Source: Deinandra increscens subsp. villosa (Eukaryota > Streptophyta > Magnoliopsida > Asterales > Asteraceae). Taken from it: DNA of 64,000 nucleotides. The position numbers and the translations under genes were made by a program. Location of the stretch: positions 41,131,279 to 41,195,278 of the forward strand of contig JBCNJP010000006.1 in the NCBI GenBank assembly GCA_039602395.1, given 5' to 3'. The notes under the pieces are model-generated. The model was not told the DNA's origin and did no database searches. It worked only from the letters and a program-made list of their open reading frames with translations. Shown piece by piece: positions 1 through 11,209 of the stretch; the first letter of the stretch is position 1; every line of letters starts with the position of its first letter.

Positions 1-405
1 GTCTTCCTCCCGTTCACCAAAACAACTTTCACATCGCCTTTATGCTAGCACGACACTAGTTGCCAATCACCCTATCGTCTTTAACCTCGGAAACCACTCG
101 CCTCTGCGCGCCCGTGTCTCTCTCATGGGTTTTATCTCGTCTGTTGTGTTAATCCTTTTATCAGGTGCCTTATATGTGTCTCAGTTTTCATTCGTGTGAA
201 GATCATTCTTTCATACGCGGCGTATGAATTTGCTTATGTCACATCCTTGGTTTCTATCATGAGGAAACTCGTTTGTTTTTAGGAAATGAACTATGGGATT
301 CTTCGGCTAGTTAGATTCATGAAGTTGACTCTCGATTAACTCAATAGTCAGTTTTATAGAATCAATTCTTGTCGTCTCTTTCCCAGATTTGCTAGACGTA
401 TGCTA
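1..405. other. Unassigned left-edge sequence
   Basis: No gene, splice-supported exon or known repeat is visible. It runs without a sharp break into the repeat that follows and is probably more of the same transposon-derived unit. The match to the second copy of the repeat starts only at about 421, because a copia LTR ends at the equivalent point of the other copy (14831). Confidence 0.4.
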
Positions 406-654
406 TCATTGATCGATGATTCTTACTTTAGACTTGAAATCTATATTTTTATGGATTCGATTCTTGGATTCGACTCCAAATTGTTGCATATCCTGGATGC
501 TGTTCCGATTACGGATCAGTCGTCCTTCATCATAACCTTGTTGGGTCGCTTGTTGATTCAGTAATCTATTGCCTTGCATATTGTTGCTCGATTCTCTATC
601 TATGGTCGCATTTGAAGGGTACTTAGGGTGGATATGATCAATAATCACTATGAG

Positions 655-1300
655 TCAAGTTATTGTTCTTCTCATGACATCTATTTTAACAGGTTCGCGT
701 ATTTCAAGTATGACAATCAATTTGTGTTATTGGGTTCGTGTATTTCAAATTATAATGTTCGATTTATGCTATTGGGTTCGCGTATTTCAGATTATAATGT
801 TTGATTTATGCTATTGGGTTCGCGTATTTCAAATTATAATGTTCGATTTATGCTATTGGGTTCGCATATTTCAAGTTATGATGTTTGATTTGTGTTATCA
901 GGATTCTTGCATTTTAAAGTATGTTATCCGATCTATGTTATTTGGGCTCATGTATTTCGAGTCATGCCATTCGATTCATGATTATAGGACTTGTGTTTTT
1001 TTTCAAGCCATGCTAATCGATCCATGTTATCGGGCTCACATATTTCGAGTCGTGTTATTGATTCATATTATTGGACTCATGTATAACGAGTCATGCTATT
1101 GGGTTCATAGCACCGAATACATAGGCTACGGGTCAAGCTGCCTCGATTCATGTTATCAATACACGTGTTTCGAAGAAGTGATGTTCGGTTCATATTATCG
1201 GTACATGTACTATGAAAAATGTTGTTCAACTCATGTTATTGGATTCATGCATTTCGAAACGTGTTACCCAAATTCAAGTCATCAGATGCATATGCCATGA
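655..1300 (+). repeat. 42-bp minisatellite, degenerate toward its right end
   Basis: Four to five well-kept 42-bp units lie at about 715-890. They each read as a 14-residue unit (FDLCYWVRVFQIIM) because 42 is a multiple of three. To the right the same theme (TTxGGxTCATGTATTTCGAGTCATG) decays. The long reading frame over this stretch is a by-product of the period. The matching array in the second R1 copy is at 15112-15709. Confidence 0.85.
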
Positions 1301-1797
1301 ATCACACGGTTCGTTCTAGGGCAGAGGAGTCATGATGTTCTAAAACGTACCGTTCGGTTCGCGCTAGTCGTGACGCCCGAATAAGTACTATCGGCTCATG
1401 GCATCCAAAGCATGGCTTTCCGTATAACTCGTGGTACTCGTTTTGTTTTACTAACAATTGTTTTAAGCCTTTTTGTGCTCAGCACTTGAACTTCTCGATT
1501 GTATATCGTTAATCCGAGTGTTGATCATTACTCTACTCTTGCTAACTAGGGACTCATATGTGCTACTACCAGCGATTGTGTGCGATGCTAGCTTAGCATA
1601 CGATCGTTATTGGTCGTGGGTATGGATCATGGCTTTTGGTAAGGGCTGATTTGAATTCTGTCCAAGTATCGTGTCTTGTAAGGAAAACCTAATGTGGGTA
1701 GCTACCCATCTAATTCACTAGAACTTGATGCTTTACCCGGATAAGAAGTCTGAAACTCCAAATCTTTGTTTATCATTATTATCAGTTTTGGTTTATT

Positions 1798-1930
1798 ATA
1801 TGTGATCGATGTGAATCTATATGATCGATGTGAATCTATATGATCGATGTGAATCTATGTGATCGATGTGAATCTATGTGACTGATGTGAATCTATTTGA
1901 TCGAATCTATATGATCGATGTGAATCTATG
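1798..1930. repeat. 19-bp minisatellite (ATATGATCGATGTGAATCT)
   Basis: About six to seven tandem 19-bp units built on GATCGATGTGAATCTAT, with small point changes and one shortened unit. The same array with a different unit order is found in the second R1 copy at 16208-16345, so the array was present before the two copies diverged. Confidence 0.85.
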
Positions 1931-2538
1931 ATGAGTTATGAACTGGAATACTTTGAAGAGATCTATGTTGCACTCATTACTCACCTGAGTCTTCTTATTT
2001 TCCCAGTCTCGCTCCTAAAGTAGGGGAGACTGCGGTTCGACATCTTTGGCTAGTCTTTTGGTTGATTTTGGTTTGGTAGTAGTGTGTTCATCAAGTCTAT
2101 TGCTCGTTTTTCTGTTGATAGTCTTGTCGTGTGTCGAGCTCGAATATCCTTTTTTGATGTGTTGAATAGAAAGTTTTCCGGAGGGAAACGGTACTCACTA
2201 AAGGTATTAAAGATGTGGTGAGTTAGTTGCGGTGCACCCTAAAGATATTACCGAGAATGGTGTGTGTTGGGTTTGTCTCTGATGGTTGGTTCGTTCACAA
2301 TTCATTTTTTTACCTGTTACTACTCCTAACCTAACCCTTGGGGTCGGGTAAAGGTTCGGTGTCGATATAATTGATTCAGTAATCGAGACTATATGGCAAT
2401 CCTCCGTGAGATCTCTAATGTCGTCTCTAAGTTGGTTTCAAATGTCAAATGTGTTGGTTATCGGTAAAACTCTTTTAACTACCCCCCTTATACTATTTAA
2501 AATCTTTAAGTTTCTTCTAATTTCAGGACGAAATTCCT

Positions 2539-2552
2539 AAAAGTAGGGGAGA
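2539..2552 (+). promoter_or_regulatory. Polypurine tract
   Basis: AAAAGTAGGGGAG lies immediately upstream of an LTR start TGTAACAACTCGG at 2554, after GGACGAAATTCC. This is the expected plus-strand primer position of a gypsy-type element. The second copy has a G to T change in the tract (16953-16966). Confidence 0.6.
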
Positions 2553-2553
2553 C

Positions 2554-2627
2554 TGTAACAACTCGGTCAACCGAAATCCATATTAACCCGAACCGTTTAA
2601 AAGGAAAAAAAATCAAAATTAACATTT
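2554..2627 (+). repeat. Interrupted LTR start (TGTAACAACTCGG)
   Basis: About 75 bp match the beginning of the long LTR at 16967. The match breaks at about 2628, where a CACTA-like terminus begins, so the rest of this LTR was displaced by that insertion and should continue beyond the 6958-7457 gap or be lost. Confidence 0.55.
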
Positions 2628-2639
2628 CTACAACAAAAA

Positions 2640-3080
2640 GGGGTTTTTAGGACCTTTTGTGTGGGACGCTGTTAAAATAGTGTCTTAAAAAACTATCTAA
2701 TAGGACAAATGAGTGTTCAGGGTCCTATTATACTATATGGAGTTAAATCGGTGTCCTAAAAAACTATGTAATAGGACGGATGAATATTTAGAGTCCTATT
2801 ATCATATAACGTAATAGGACGCTTAGTATTTGGGGTCCTAATAAAGTACATTATAGGACGTTTAGTAGTTAATGTCTTATTATCTGGTTATGTAATAGGA
2901 CACTTGATCATTGGGGGTCCTATTAAAGCATAAACTTATATGACACTTGGAATTTCAGTCATAAAAGATCAGTGTAATATGACATTTATTTGTTAGAGTC
3001 GTATGGTAACATAACTTAATAGGACACTTGATATTTAAGTCATAAAAGTTTAGTGTAATAGGACTCTTATTCTCTTATTA
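2640..3080. repeat. Subterminal TAGGAC repeats, left end of CACTA-like element 1
   Basis: Irregular units of about 55-65 bp, each pairing TAGGAC(A/G) with GGGTCCTATTA, repeat about seven times. The same motifs occur at the right end (6590-6957), which fits terminal arrays of one transposon. Confidence 0.7.
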
Positions 3081-4214
3081 TACATTTGACAACGTATCTT
3101 TAAATTTCTTTCAGATATCTGCTTCTATATATATAAATTGTTAACCGAAAACTCAAATCATATTCCTCTGCAGCTAATTTGTTTTAGGCTTTTTTTTTCT
3201 CTACATAACGAGAGTTCGAAGTTTTAGGCTCTTTTTTTTCTCTACATAACGAGAGTTCGAATCTTGCTCAGTTGCTCACAATCCGGTTCCCTTAAAGTTT
3301 TTTTACGCACAGTATTTCTTTTCCTTAATGAATATAAATACGTGTTTCTCCTACCTCTTCCTAGCTTTCATAGCCCAGCACGTTCATCGTCTCCAACATC
3401 TATCTTCGTTATGCTGACCGACTCTCTTTATCTCAAACCAGTCTTCCATTTCATGCGCTGCTTCTAAAGGTTAGAGTTTTTGCTTACGCGAATTTCTATT
3501 GTTTACTGCTCCAACCTAAGTCTGTGTACGATCGTTTGACGTTAACCTATAGGATTCGATTTTGGGCTTCTTCTTCGATTTTGCCCTAAAATTTGGGTTT
3601 AGGTTGTGTACGTAGTTGTAATTTATAGAATTTCCTTACACTGCGGTTAAATGCAAATCCAAAATTTGTTTTTTTCTTGCTTACAGTTTTTATGTTTTTG
3701 AATTAGAAGTTCTATTGAGAAATTGTTGATTTCAGCTTCAATTTTGTATCACTTCACATAGTCCAATCAGAGGCTTCTAATCGTTACTTCATCCTCACCT
3801 GAAGTTCTTTACGCTACTCTCCCTTTTAGGTCTGCAATAGGTTCAAAAATTCTAATGCAATTTGCTTATTCAAATTATCTTCTTCGATAGATTCTGAAAA
3901 TCGCAATTATACATCGATCTCTTCTTCTTTACAGGTATTCTTTTCTATCTTACACTTTTTGGTTGCCCTGATTCAAATTATTTGATTTGGCTTTGTTAAA
4001 AGAAGAAATATGGTGTGTTCTTATCCTTATGTTTCTTGCCCAAAAAATTCAAGCCGTCATTGAGTCTGGTGTTTGCAGATGTCTGGTTGAGCTTCTACTG
4101 TGAGTTGTATTTTATATTGGCTTTTATTGTTGCATACTAAAAAAATGGATTAAATTGACTAAGATTCTGACAACTATTTATATAATATTCTGAATATGTA
4201 TAGTTAATAGTTAG
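3081..4214. other. Element interior without identified gene
   Basis: AT-rich sequence with a short direct duplication (TTTTAGGCT plus poly-T plus CTCTACATAACGAGAG, copies at about 3183 and 3221). Nothing recognisable as an exon was found here. Confidence 0.4.
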
Positions 4215-4351
4215 AAGTGTTGAGGAGTCCAAGTGGTGAGGTGAAGCCAGGTTTAAAGAAAGGCTCATGGAGTCTTGAAGGAGATGAGAAGTTGATTTCT
4301 TATATCAACATATACGGTTTTTGGAACTGATCTCACATGACCAAATTGCTG
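4215..4351 (+). pseudogene. R2R3-MYB first-exon fragment
   Basis: After an AG acceptor-like site the plus strand reads PSGEVKPGLKKGSWSLEGDE followed by KLISYINIYGFWN. This matches the start of the first MYB repeat of plant R2R3-MYB transcription factors, with the basic GxKKGxW entry, the E/DxE cluster and the first conserved tryptophans. A TGA at 4328-4330 stands where the next tryptophan-type codon would be expected. The fragment ends at LLG/GTAAGT, a good 5' splice site at 4351/4352, close to where MYB genes carry their first intron. No second MYB exon was found downstream. It is a captured, non-functional piece inside the CACTA-like element. Confidence 0.75.
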
Positions 4352-5429
4352 GTAAGTATATTCAACTATATATACCATGATTATGTGATATAATTGATAA
4401 TATAGCATGATTTCTTAATTATTATGATCATTTCGGATTTAGGTTATCGAGACAATCTCATTTTTAGATGTTACTTAATGTAAGGAGTTATTATAAATAA
4501 CAATTTCATGACTTAACATACAACAATTTCATGACTTAACATACAAAATAGTTTGGTTAAGATCCTGAGGCTCAAAACTTTCCGATTATGAACAATATTC
4601 AGTTGTAGGTTAAATAATCTGTATATACACCATCTTGCAATAATCTATAGTTTATTTACACAATTATAAACAATATTCAGTTGTAGGTTTAATAATATGT
4701 ACATACAATGTGGAGAGGTCAACTTTGTCTAAAAAAAAATTCAGATTTATTCAGATGGCTTTTACTTACCTAGGCTGCTCATTTTTGCAGATCCACATTA
4801 CATAAAATACAAGAAAAGAGCTACAAAAATAATTATATGATGAAGTAAAGAGGAAGAAATATTTGCATCAGATTCTTATTAGACTTATAATGGACTTTAT
4901 AGTAGCACGAATGTTGCATTCATATTGATAATAATTACCTTCAGTGATTTGGAAATGTAGATGCGTGAATGTTGACTAGATTAGGTAAGCTACATATTGA
5001 AATAGGAATTCAAATAGTTTATTTTTTATTATAACCAAGTCATGCATAACACTTTGTACAAATATATAAGCTAAAGATATTCCTTTCTACACATATACTG
5101 GCGTTTGTTCTAACTTTTTCTGTAACTGATGTATAACACTTTTCATTAACAAATGTGTAACTTTGATTACCAAACTAACAAATGTAGGTGTCTTTGTGAT
5201 GTACAGGTTCAGTAAGAAGGATAAAAACTTCCATAGATTTCCACCTTCCCTTCGGTTTGGGTAATCTTTCTATTATGTATTTTTGTTTCAACTTAAGTCT
5301 TTGCTTTATGTTTGTGCACATTTCAAATATATTTGTTATAAATTCTGCATCTACTATGGCCCTATGGTTGGTCAGGTTTGTTCAGATTGAGTTACAAACA
5401 ACAACAAGTTTTAATACTATTATTTTCAA
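4352..5429. other. Element interior without identified gene
   Basis: AT-rich sequence between the MYB and MDN1 fragments, with a short duplicated phrase (ACAATTTCATGACTTAACATA, about 4499-4545). Parts of it may be intron sequence of the captured genes. Nothing else could be assigned. Confidence 0.4.
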
Positions 5430-5742
5430 CGAGCTGCAAGTACTGGTGAACTTAATCTTGCTCCTCAATCCATGTTGGAGGTTTGTCATTATCTTTGTAT
5501 CCTATTCATGTTTAGTGAATTTTTTGTTACTTACATGTGCTGATATATATAATATATATGTTCTTTTGAAATTAGGGCTTAAATGCTATATTAGATTATT
5601 GAGCAGAAGTTTTTATCCAGAACTTGGTCATACTTTCAAGTGCCCTTCATCTTTTAGAGTTTTTGCTTGTCAAAATCCTTCCAATCAGGGTGGCGGGAGG
5701 AAAGGCTTTCCTAAATATTTTTCTCAATTTCTTCCAATCAAG
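5430..5742 (+). pseudogene. Midasin (MDN1) fragment, two exons with intron
   Basis: The first exon fragment ends with ELNLAPQSMLE before GTTTGT (5480/5481). The second starts after TTAG at 5576 with GLNAILDY, then a TGA, then AEVF. After a one-base shift it continues with ELGHTFKCPSSFRVFACQNP and a QGGGRKG stretch, ending before GTCTGT at 5742. These are hallmark stretches of the AAA-ATPase ring of midasin, the giant ATPase that remodels pre-60S ribosomal particles. The stop and the frame slip show it cannot be made. Retention of the intron (5481-5575) means capture at DNA level. The long plus-strand reading frame 5257-5790 simply runs through this intron. Confidence 0.85.
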
Positions 5743-6589
5743 GTCTGTACTTTAACATTTCTTTTAAGGTTCTTGAATTGTGAGTTTTGAATTTTATCAT
5801 GGATCTAAGTAACTTTTGGAAAATTCAAGCTTGGTTTCAAAGTCCTTTATTTTGGAAAGTTCAAGCTTGATTTCAAAGTCCTTTATGATCAAGGTCTTTA
5901 CTTTTACATTACTTATGTTTTGTTTTTTTTTTTATTTTTTATAAATGTTTGTCAAATTGAAATCTAGGTTGGAGATGATGTTTTTCTTTGAAGCATTTCA
6001 AACTCAAAGACTGTAGCCAGAGGAATGGTAAATAGTTTAGATCCAAATCAGAAAGTTGGGTGGCACAGAGATTAGACTCGATTGGTGTGAGGTAAATACT
6101 CGAAGTAGCTGTGAAAAGAGATGAAAATTTGGTTAGACCATATGGGTCATTGGTCACTATCCAAGCTGCTATTGGTGCATCTTTAGCATCGTCATGTTCT
6201 TTCATTTCGGTATGTCATTGTTGTTAAACCTGTAATATATTATTAAGTTTATAAGAAACTTTAAGTTTATATATGGATCATTAATTTGTAGGTGGTTTGT
6301 GACGAGTGAGAAGGATGCATGATGACTGAAGACTATATTCTTCTAGTGTCTTTCATTACTTTAAGTTTCATGTTTAATGTTAGGATCTTGGATAATAATA
6401 TCATAACTTATTTTTTGTTTAATGTTTTTGTTATAGAAATGACTTATTTCAATGATAATTAAGCTTTATTTATTCCATTAGTTGAAGTTCATCTATCGAT
6501 AAGTTGATGGTATATTATTTGTATTTGTGAATCATGTTTAATGAGAACAATTTTAAGGATGTTGGTAATCGTCCTTAAAATAAGTATGC
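5743..6589. other. Element interior, no assigned gene
   Basis: Contains an imperfect duplication (TTCAAGCTTGxTTTCAAAGTCCTTTAT at about 5822 and 5860) and a higher-complexity stretch at about 5965-6220 that may be a further exon fragment on either strand. I could not identify it. Confidence 0.3.
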
Positions 6590-6957
6590 ACATATGTTTT
6601 ACAAATGAATAAAACGTCCCATCATCATTTAACATGTTAGGACTCTTTTTGTGGTACTAATATAAGGATGATTTACTATTTAATCTATCCACTTTTTAGG
6701 ACGCTAATATGTGTCATAAAATGTATGCATCTTAAAACATTATAAAGTGTCCTATATTGTGGTTTATTAAGACGCTATAAAGTGTCCTGTTTTGTGATTT
6801 ATTAGGACGCTCTAACGTGTCCTATTTTGTGGTTTATTAGGACGCTCTAAGTTTATAGGACCCCTTTAGAAAGGACACTTTTATTAGTGGTCTTATTATC
6901 TCATGTGTCCTATAAAATAACATTTTAGGACCTTTTTGGGTGTCCTATAAAGCTACT
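6590..6957. repeat. Subterminal TAGGAC repeats, right end of CACTA-like element 1
   Basis: Repeated TTAGGACGCT and GTGTCCTAT motifs spaced about 45 bp apart run into the N gap. They mirror the left subterminal array at 2640-3080. The last readable bases include GGACCTTTTTGGGTGTCC. Confidence 0.65.
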
Positions 6958-7457
6958 NNNNNNNNNNNNNNNNNNNNNNNNNNNNNNNNNNNNNNNNNNN
7001 NNNNNNNNNNNNNNNNNNNNNNNNNNNNNNNNNNNNNNNNNNNNNNNNNNNNNNNNNNNNNNNNNNNNNNNNNNNNNNNNNNNNNNNNNNNNNNNNNNNN
7101 NNNNNNNNNNNNNNNNNNNNNNNNNNNNNNNNNNNNNNNNNNNNNNNNNNNNNNNNNNNNNNNNNNNNNNNNNNNNNNNNNNNNNNNNNNNNNNNNNNNN
7201 NNNNNNNNNNNNNNNNNNNNNNNNNNNNNNNNNNNNNNNNNNNNNNNNNNNNNNNNNNNNNNNNNNNNNNNNNNNNNNNNNNNNNNNNNNNNNNNNNNNN
7301 NNNNNNNNNNNNNNNNNNNNNNNNNNNNNNNNNNNNNNNNNNNNNNNNNNNNNNNNNNNNNNNNNNNNNNNNNNNNNNNNNNNNNNNNNNNNNNNNNNNN
7401 NNNNNNNNNNNNNNNNNNNNNNNNNNNNNNNNNNNNNNNNNNNNNNNNNNNNNNNNN
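6958..7457. other. Assembly gap of 500 N
   Basis: Exactly 500 N, a nominal scaffold gap whose true size is unknown. It hides the right end of CACTA-like element 1 and possibly the missing LTR of the minus-strand copia element. Any reading frame through it is meaningless. Confidence 0.99.
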
Positions 7458-7479
7458 GGGACATGCGAAAATACCAATC

Positions 7480-10124
7480 TGTCACACCCCCAATTTCCAC
7501 TAACGGAGTATAACCGTGTAGGGTGTGAACCAGACCAGGATCCAAGACTTTAGTTACAACCAAGCCATAACAGAAATTAAACAAAAGATAAGAGGCTTTA
7601 AAATTAAAGTAGAGGAAAGTTTGTTTAACAAGTACATAAGTCAGTTTAGAAGTACAGCGGAAGCATAAAAAGCGATTACAAGTTTGATGTACAAAACACA
7701 TGTTCATAAAGTTTGAAATTTTGAATTTCCCAAAAGATTTGCGATAGAGAGTACTGCCGCCACTCGTGCCATCCCAGAATCCATCTAACGACCTGAAAAG
7801 TAAACAACGATCAAGTGTCAGCTAAAAGGGCTGGTGAGTTCACTAATCAGTCTACACTACACCATGTAGACCACAATGCATACGAATCGTAAAGCAATAA
7901 ATTCGTAATTTAGAAATGTAAGTATTATCCGTATCATTAGGTAGCTAGCCTATGCTTATGCTCCTCTGAACGTTCGCAACCAAAGCTGACATGGTATTTG
8001 ATAGGTATTCACCTATGTAATTTGCCTTCCCCGTGTCTTTCCCGATCACGGTGTTCCTAGGCTAACATTGGTCTCAGTCCGACCGCCAGTCGGGAGGGTG
8101 CATCCTGTGCACCGCTGAGCGGGGGTGTCAATCCCCAGTAGATCTACTCAACATTACCTCGCTATTCAATACTAATGGCCCGATAAGTAAGGACTTTTGT
8201 TTATAAAGCAATTCAGTGAACATGTGATATAGTGGGATAAATACTCAAGTAAAGAAATACCTTTACCGCGTGTTGCCATCCCTTACCGGATGCAACTATA
8301 ACAGTAAGTGAAACTCACCTTAGGGTGCACTGGTACGCGGCACTTGGCTTTAGAGATTGGCTATGGATGACCTATTTTGGGTAAATATGGTCTAACCGAA
8401 TTAGAGGTTGTCTATAAGACAAAAATAGCATATAGGCATCTAAACATGTTTCATGCATTCATACAAGTCATACAATGCACATAGAAGTCCCAACTTGGGA
8501 GCAAAACAAGTAATTGCAACTTAAGTCAAAGTTGACCCAGAAAAGTCAAACATTAAGCACCTATCTAGTGACATAGGTAAAATCCACAATACTTGGAATT
8601 AACTCTTTAAATTTTACAGGCATGTAGTACATATCAAATAGGACTTGTAGCAAAAAGAATCAAGTAAAAAGGTTTAGAAATGAGAAAGTTATGCATGTCG
8701 GAAGTTAGCATTTTCATCATTTAGCAAACTAGTCAAAGTAAACATAAAAATTGCATAACTCATTCAATACTTGGAATTTTTGCACTAAAACTTCCAGATC
8801 ATACACTTATCATATAAACATCATTTACCAATAGCAAACTCGTCAATAGAACAAGATTAGCATGCTCAACAAAAATCAAAAGTCTACTTTTTGCAGAAAA
8901 AGACAGCTTTGAGTACCCAACTTGCAGCAGTGTTTTGAGTGACCAAACGGACGTTTTAGAAAGTGTGCGAGTAGCCGTTGGAAAGCTAAGACATCCTACT
9001 TTACTAGGGAAAAAGAATCAATCAGTTTCGAGCAAAATTGAGAGAGTTATGGCTGCTGCAAGTTGACCAAAATTTCTGGTCAAAGCTGTTAGAATTTTTA
9101 AGTTTGTAAAAATTTAGGATTTCAATTCTATGCTAACATTTGCTCCATTCAACACTTACTAACAAGTTTATAACCACAATAACATGTAATTTCTGTCATG
9201 AACAAGATCATATCATAATCATAGCAAAATCTCATCAAGTAACTAGCATACAAGGGCAAAAACGTCCAAATTTCATAACCAACACCCAATATTCATACAT
9301 GAACATTCATAGCTGATTTTAACTCAGTTTCCAGCCCTAAACCCGAACCCAAATCTGTCCCCAATTAAACATATAGCACATCTCAACTTGACACATGAAT
9401 TAAGAGCATAATAGCTCACCATTTAGCATAAGAACACCATAGAACACACATGCAACAACAAATTTCAGATTTGGAGTTTTAGGGTTTTTACAAACCTTGA
9501 AGAAAACGAGAAATGGAGGAGGATGAGATGGAGAAGAAGCTTCCTTTAGCGTCCTTGAGCCTTGGGGAAGCTTGGAACCTTGAATCCTTGCTTGATTTGA
9601 GGGTGGAGGTCGAAATTTTGAAGTATGTGTGTGTGTGGGTTTGGATCCGTACGCAAGGAGAGGGAGGAGGGGGATATGAACGTGAAATGGGGGTGGGGAG
9701 GAGTTTTGTGCAGATTCTTTTAGTTTTAAAAGTTACACATTTGGTCCCTCAACTTCATTTTTAAACATAGCAAGCATAAAACTCAATTAGGTGGGTTTTA
9801 ACTAAAAACTTGTCAAGTAAAAATTCTACAAATGTTTCTAATTGTTTTAAACTCATTTAACATGTAAGATTTAGTCGGGTTACATAAATTTAACATTTAG
9901 ACATAAATTCCAATTTACGCACGAAGTCCGGTTTTTACCCGAAAACGCGAAATTTTCAAATAACCCAAAATGTCACGAAACGAATTCACAAAACAAGTTA
10001 CTAACAACAATTAGCACATGGACATGAACAATATACATTTGAATCAAATAACGGGTCTCGGGTTCGCTAACGGAACTAACGGAACTAACGGAAAAAGTTA
10101 ACGGAGAATTTGACGGTTGTCACA
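7480..10124 (-). repeat. Gypsy-type LTR on the minus strand, ~2.6 kb
   Basis: On the plus strand the block starts TGTCACACCCCC and ends GGTTGTCACA, so both ends carry the TG...CA rule. Directly outside the right end lies GCATCCCCAAGTTG followed by TTTCGTCCCGAAAA, which on the minus strand is the GACGAAAATTC plus polypurine tract that precedes a gypsy 3' LTR. The orientation is therefore minus, with this as the 3' LTR. The LTR itself has no protein. The small reading frame 9513-9764 lies in GAGG-rich LTR sequence and is not supported as a gene. Confidence 0.7.
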
Positions 10125-11116
10125 GCATCCCCAAGTTGAAAGAATTTTCGTCCCGAAAATTGTCGTAGTGCTAAAGGTGCGTTGGCCAATTGATTAGGAT
10201 TAAGTAGAACGGAAAAAGTCAACGGAAAATTTTATGGTTGTCACATCATCCCTAATTTGAAAGGATTTTCGTCCCGAAAATTTGCCTAAGTGCTAATCGT
10301 TTCATGGATCGTCACGAGAGAATTCGAAAGGGAGTGATGGACGGTACACGATTAAAAGCATCAAACGAACATTTCGCATGAGCGTATAAAGAATGATTTC
10401 CTACAAGAAACGTTTCCACGAGTGAGTTGAATCGCATCGCATGGTTAGTTTTAGCAAATGTGACGGCGACGCCACATCTGAGATTGAAATATTTACTATG
10501 ACGAAGTGACCATATGTCCGAGTAGTCTTCAGCTATAGTATCCAATGAGATAACAGAGGGTATTGTGTCAAATGACACGGTAGAGGCAAGAAGTGTTGCT
10601 AAAAGGTTTGAACGTTAACGTATCTGGAGGGTGGATATGCATCCTTGAATTGGCTAGGGTTGGGTGATTCTTACAGATCGCAGAGAAGAGTATAGGCAGA
10701 TGACGCTGTAAGGTATCGTAGTATCAATAGCATCGCGAGTGAGCACGCTAATCTCATAAAGAATGCTCGCTTCACCAGCCGGTGACAATTTAGGCGTACG
10801 CGAGGTTAACGAGTCGTGGTGTGTCAGAAATGCGATAACTAGAGGTCCAATTTGAAACACTTCACCAATTTCCATGGTGAACCGAGACGAGTATGGAGCT
10901 GGGACGAGTAAACGTTGGTAAGGGTCCTGGAAAAAGTCACGGGGTTGTTCCAAAGAACATGTGATTTGTCTTTTAAAATATAAAACTTCAGTTGTTAAAA
11001 CGTTGTTGTTCATTTAGGTCGAAATCTTTATTTGACAAAATTTATATCAGGATAGTTCCTATTAATTTAGAGAGTTGGAATAAAAACAATAAGTTTCATT
11101 TGATTAAACTGTATGA
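10125..11116 (-). mobile_element. 3' internal remnant of the minus-strand gypsy element
   Basis: This is the sequence next to the polypurine tract of the LTR at 7480-10124. A second copy of the junction (about 50 bp of LTR start plus polypurine tract plus GACGAAAAT) lies about 113 bp further in, at 10195-10290, so the LTR/internal junction has been duplicated. Minus-strand frames of 88 codons (10312-10578) and 119 codons (10654-11013) are open but show no domain I recognise. No integrase, reverse transcriptase or chromodomain is visible. Confidence 0.5.
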
Positions 11117-11209
11117 GGGACATGCGAAAATTCAACGAAAGTAACACAAATTTTTCTTTATTGCTGGCACTCTCCCATTAAATGGTTTTTCTTGAATTAA
11201 GGTTTTTGT

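Larger units (their letters stand above)
406..2553 (+). mobile_element. Repeat R1 copy 1, probable 3' internal part of a gypsy-like LTR element
   Basis: This stretch is highly similar over about 2.1 kb to 14832-16966. It carries a 42-bp minisatellite and a 19-bp minisatellite and ends with GACGAAATTCC followed by a polypurine tract (AAAAGTAGGGGAG) directly before TGTAACAACTCGG. That arrangement is the usual 3' end of a Ty3/gypsy internal region before its 3' LTR. A second purine-rich copy of the same motif lies at about 2013-2033. No gag or pol domain can be read, so the element is either non-autonomous or only its non-coding tail is present. The orientation call rests on the polypurine tract. 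Confidence 0.6.
2628..6957 (+). mobile_element. CACTA-like element 1 carrying host-gene fragments, right end in gap
   Basis: The left end reads TTCTACAACAAAAAGGGG, close to the CACTACAACAAAAAGG type of CACTA terminus with the first two bases changed. It interrupts the LTR that starts at 2554. Both flanks hold many copies of TAGGAC/GTCCTA motifs (about 2640-3080 and 6590-6957), as expected for subterminal transposase-binding repeats. The right terminus is lost in the N run. No transposase is present. The interior contains a MYB exon and two MDN1 exons with splice sites, so this is probably a Pack-CACTA. The superfamily call is inferred from the terminus and the subterminal repeats, because no inverted partner end is visible. 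Confidence 0.6.

Noticed and set aside
655..1300. A 216-codon frame and a CRISPR-like look of regular direct repeats
   Set aside because: The repeats are contiguous 42-bp minisatellite units without unique spacers, in plant DNA. It is neither a CRISPR array nor a supported gene.
5257..5790. 177-codon, hydrophobic plus-strand frame
   Set aside because: It runs through an intron and two captured MDN1 exons in mixed frames. The membrane-like composition comes from AT-rich intron.
6925..7707. Reading frames of 174-260 codons across the first N run
   Set aside because: They consist almost wholly of N. The same applies to the frames at 39896-40472.
9513..9764. An 83-codon plus-strand frame starting MEEDEMEKKL
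   Set aside because: It lies inside the gypsy LTR in purine-rich sequence, with no domain and no splice or promoter support.
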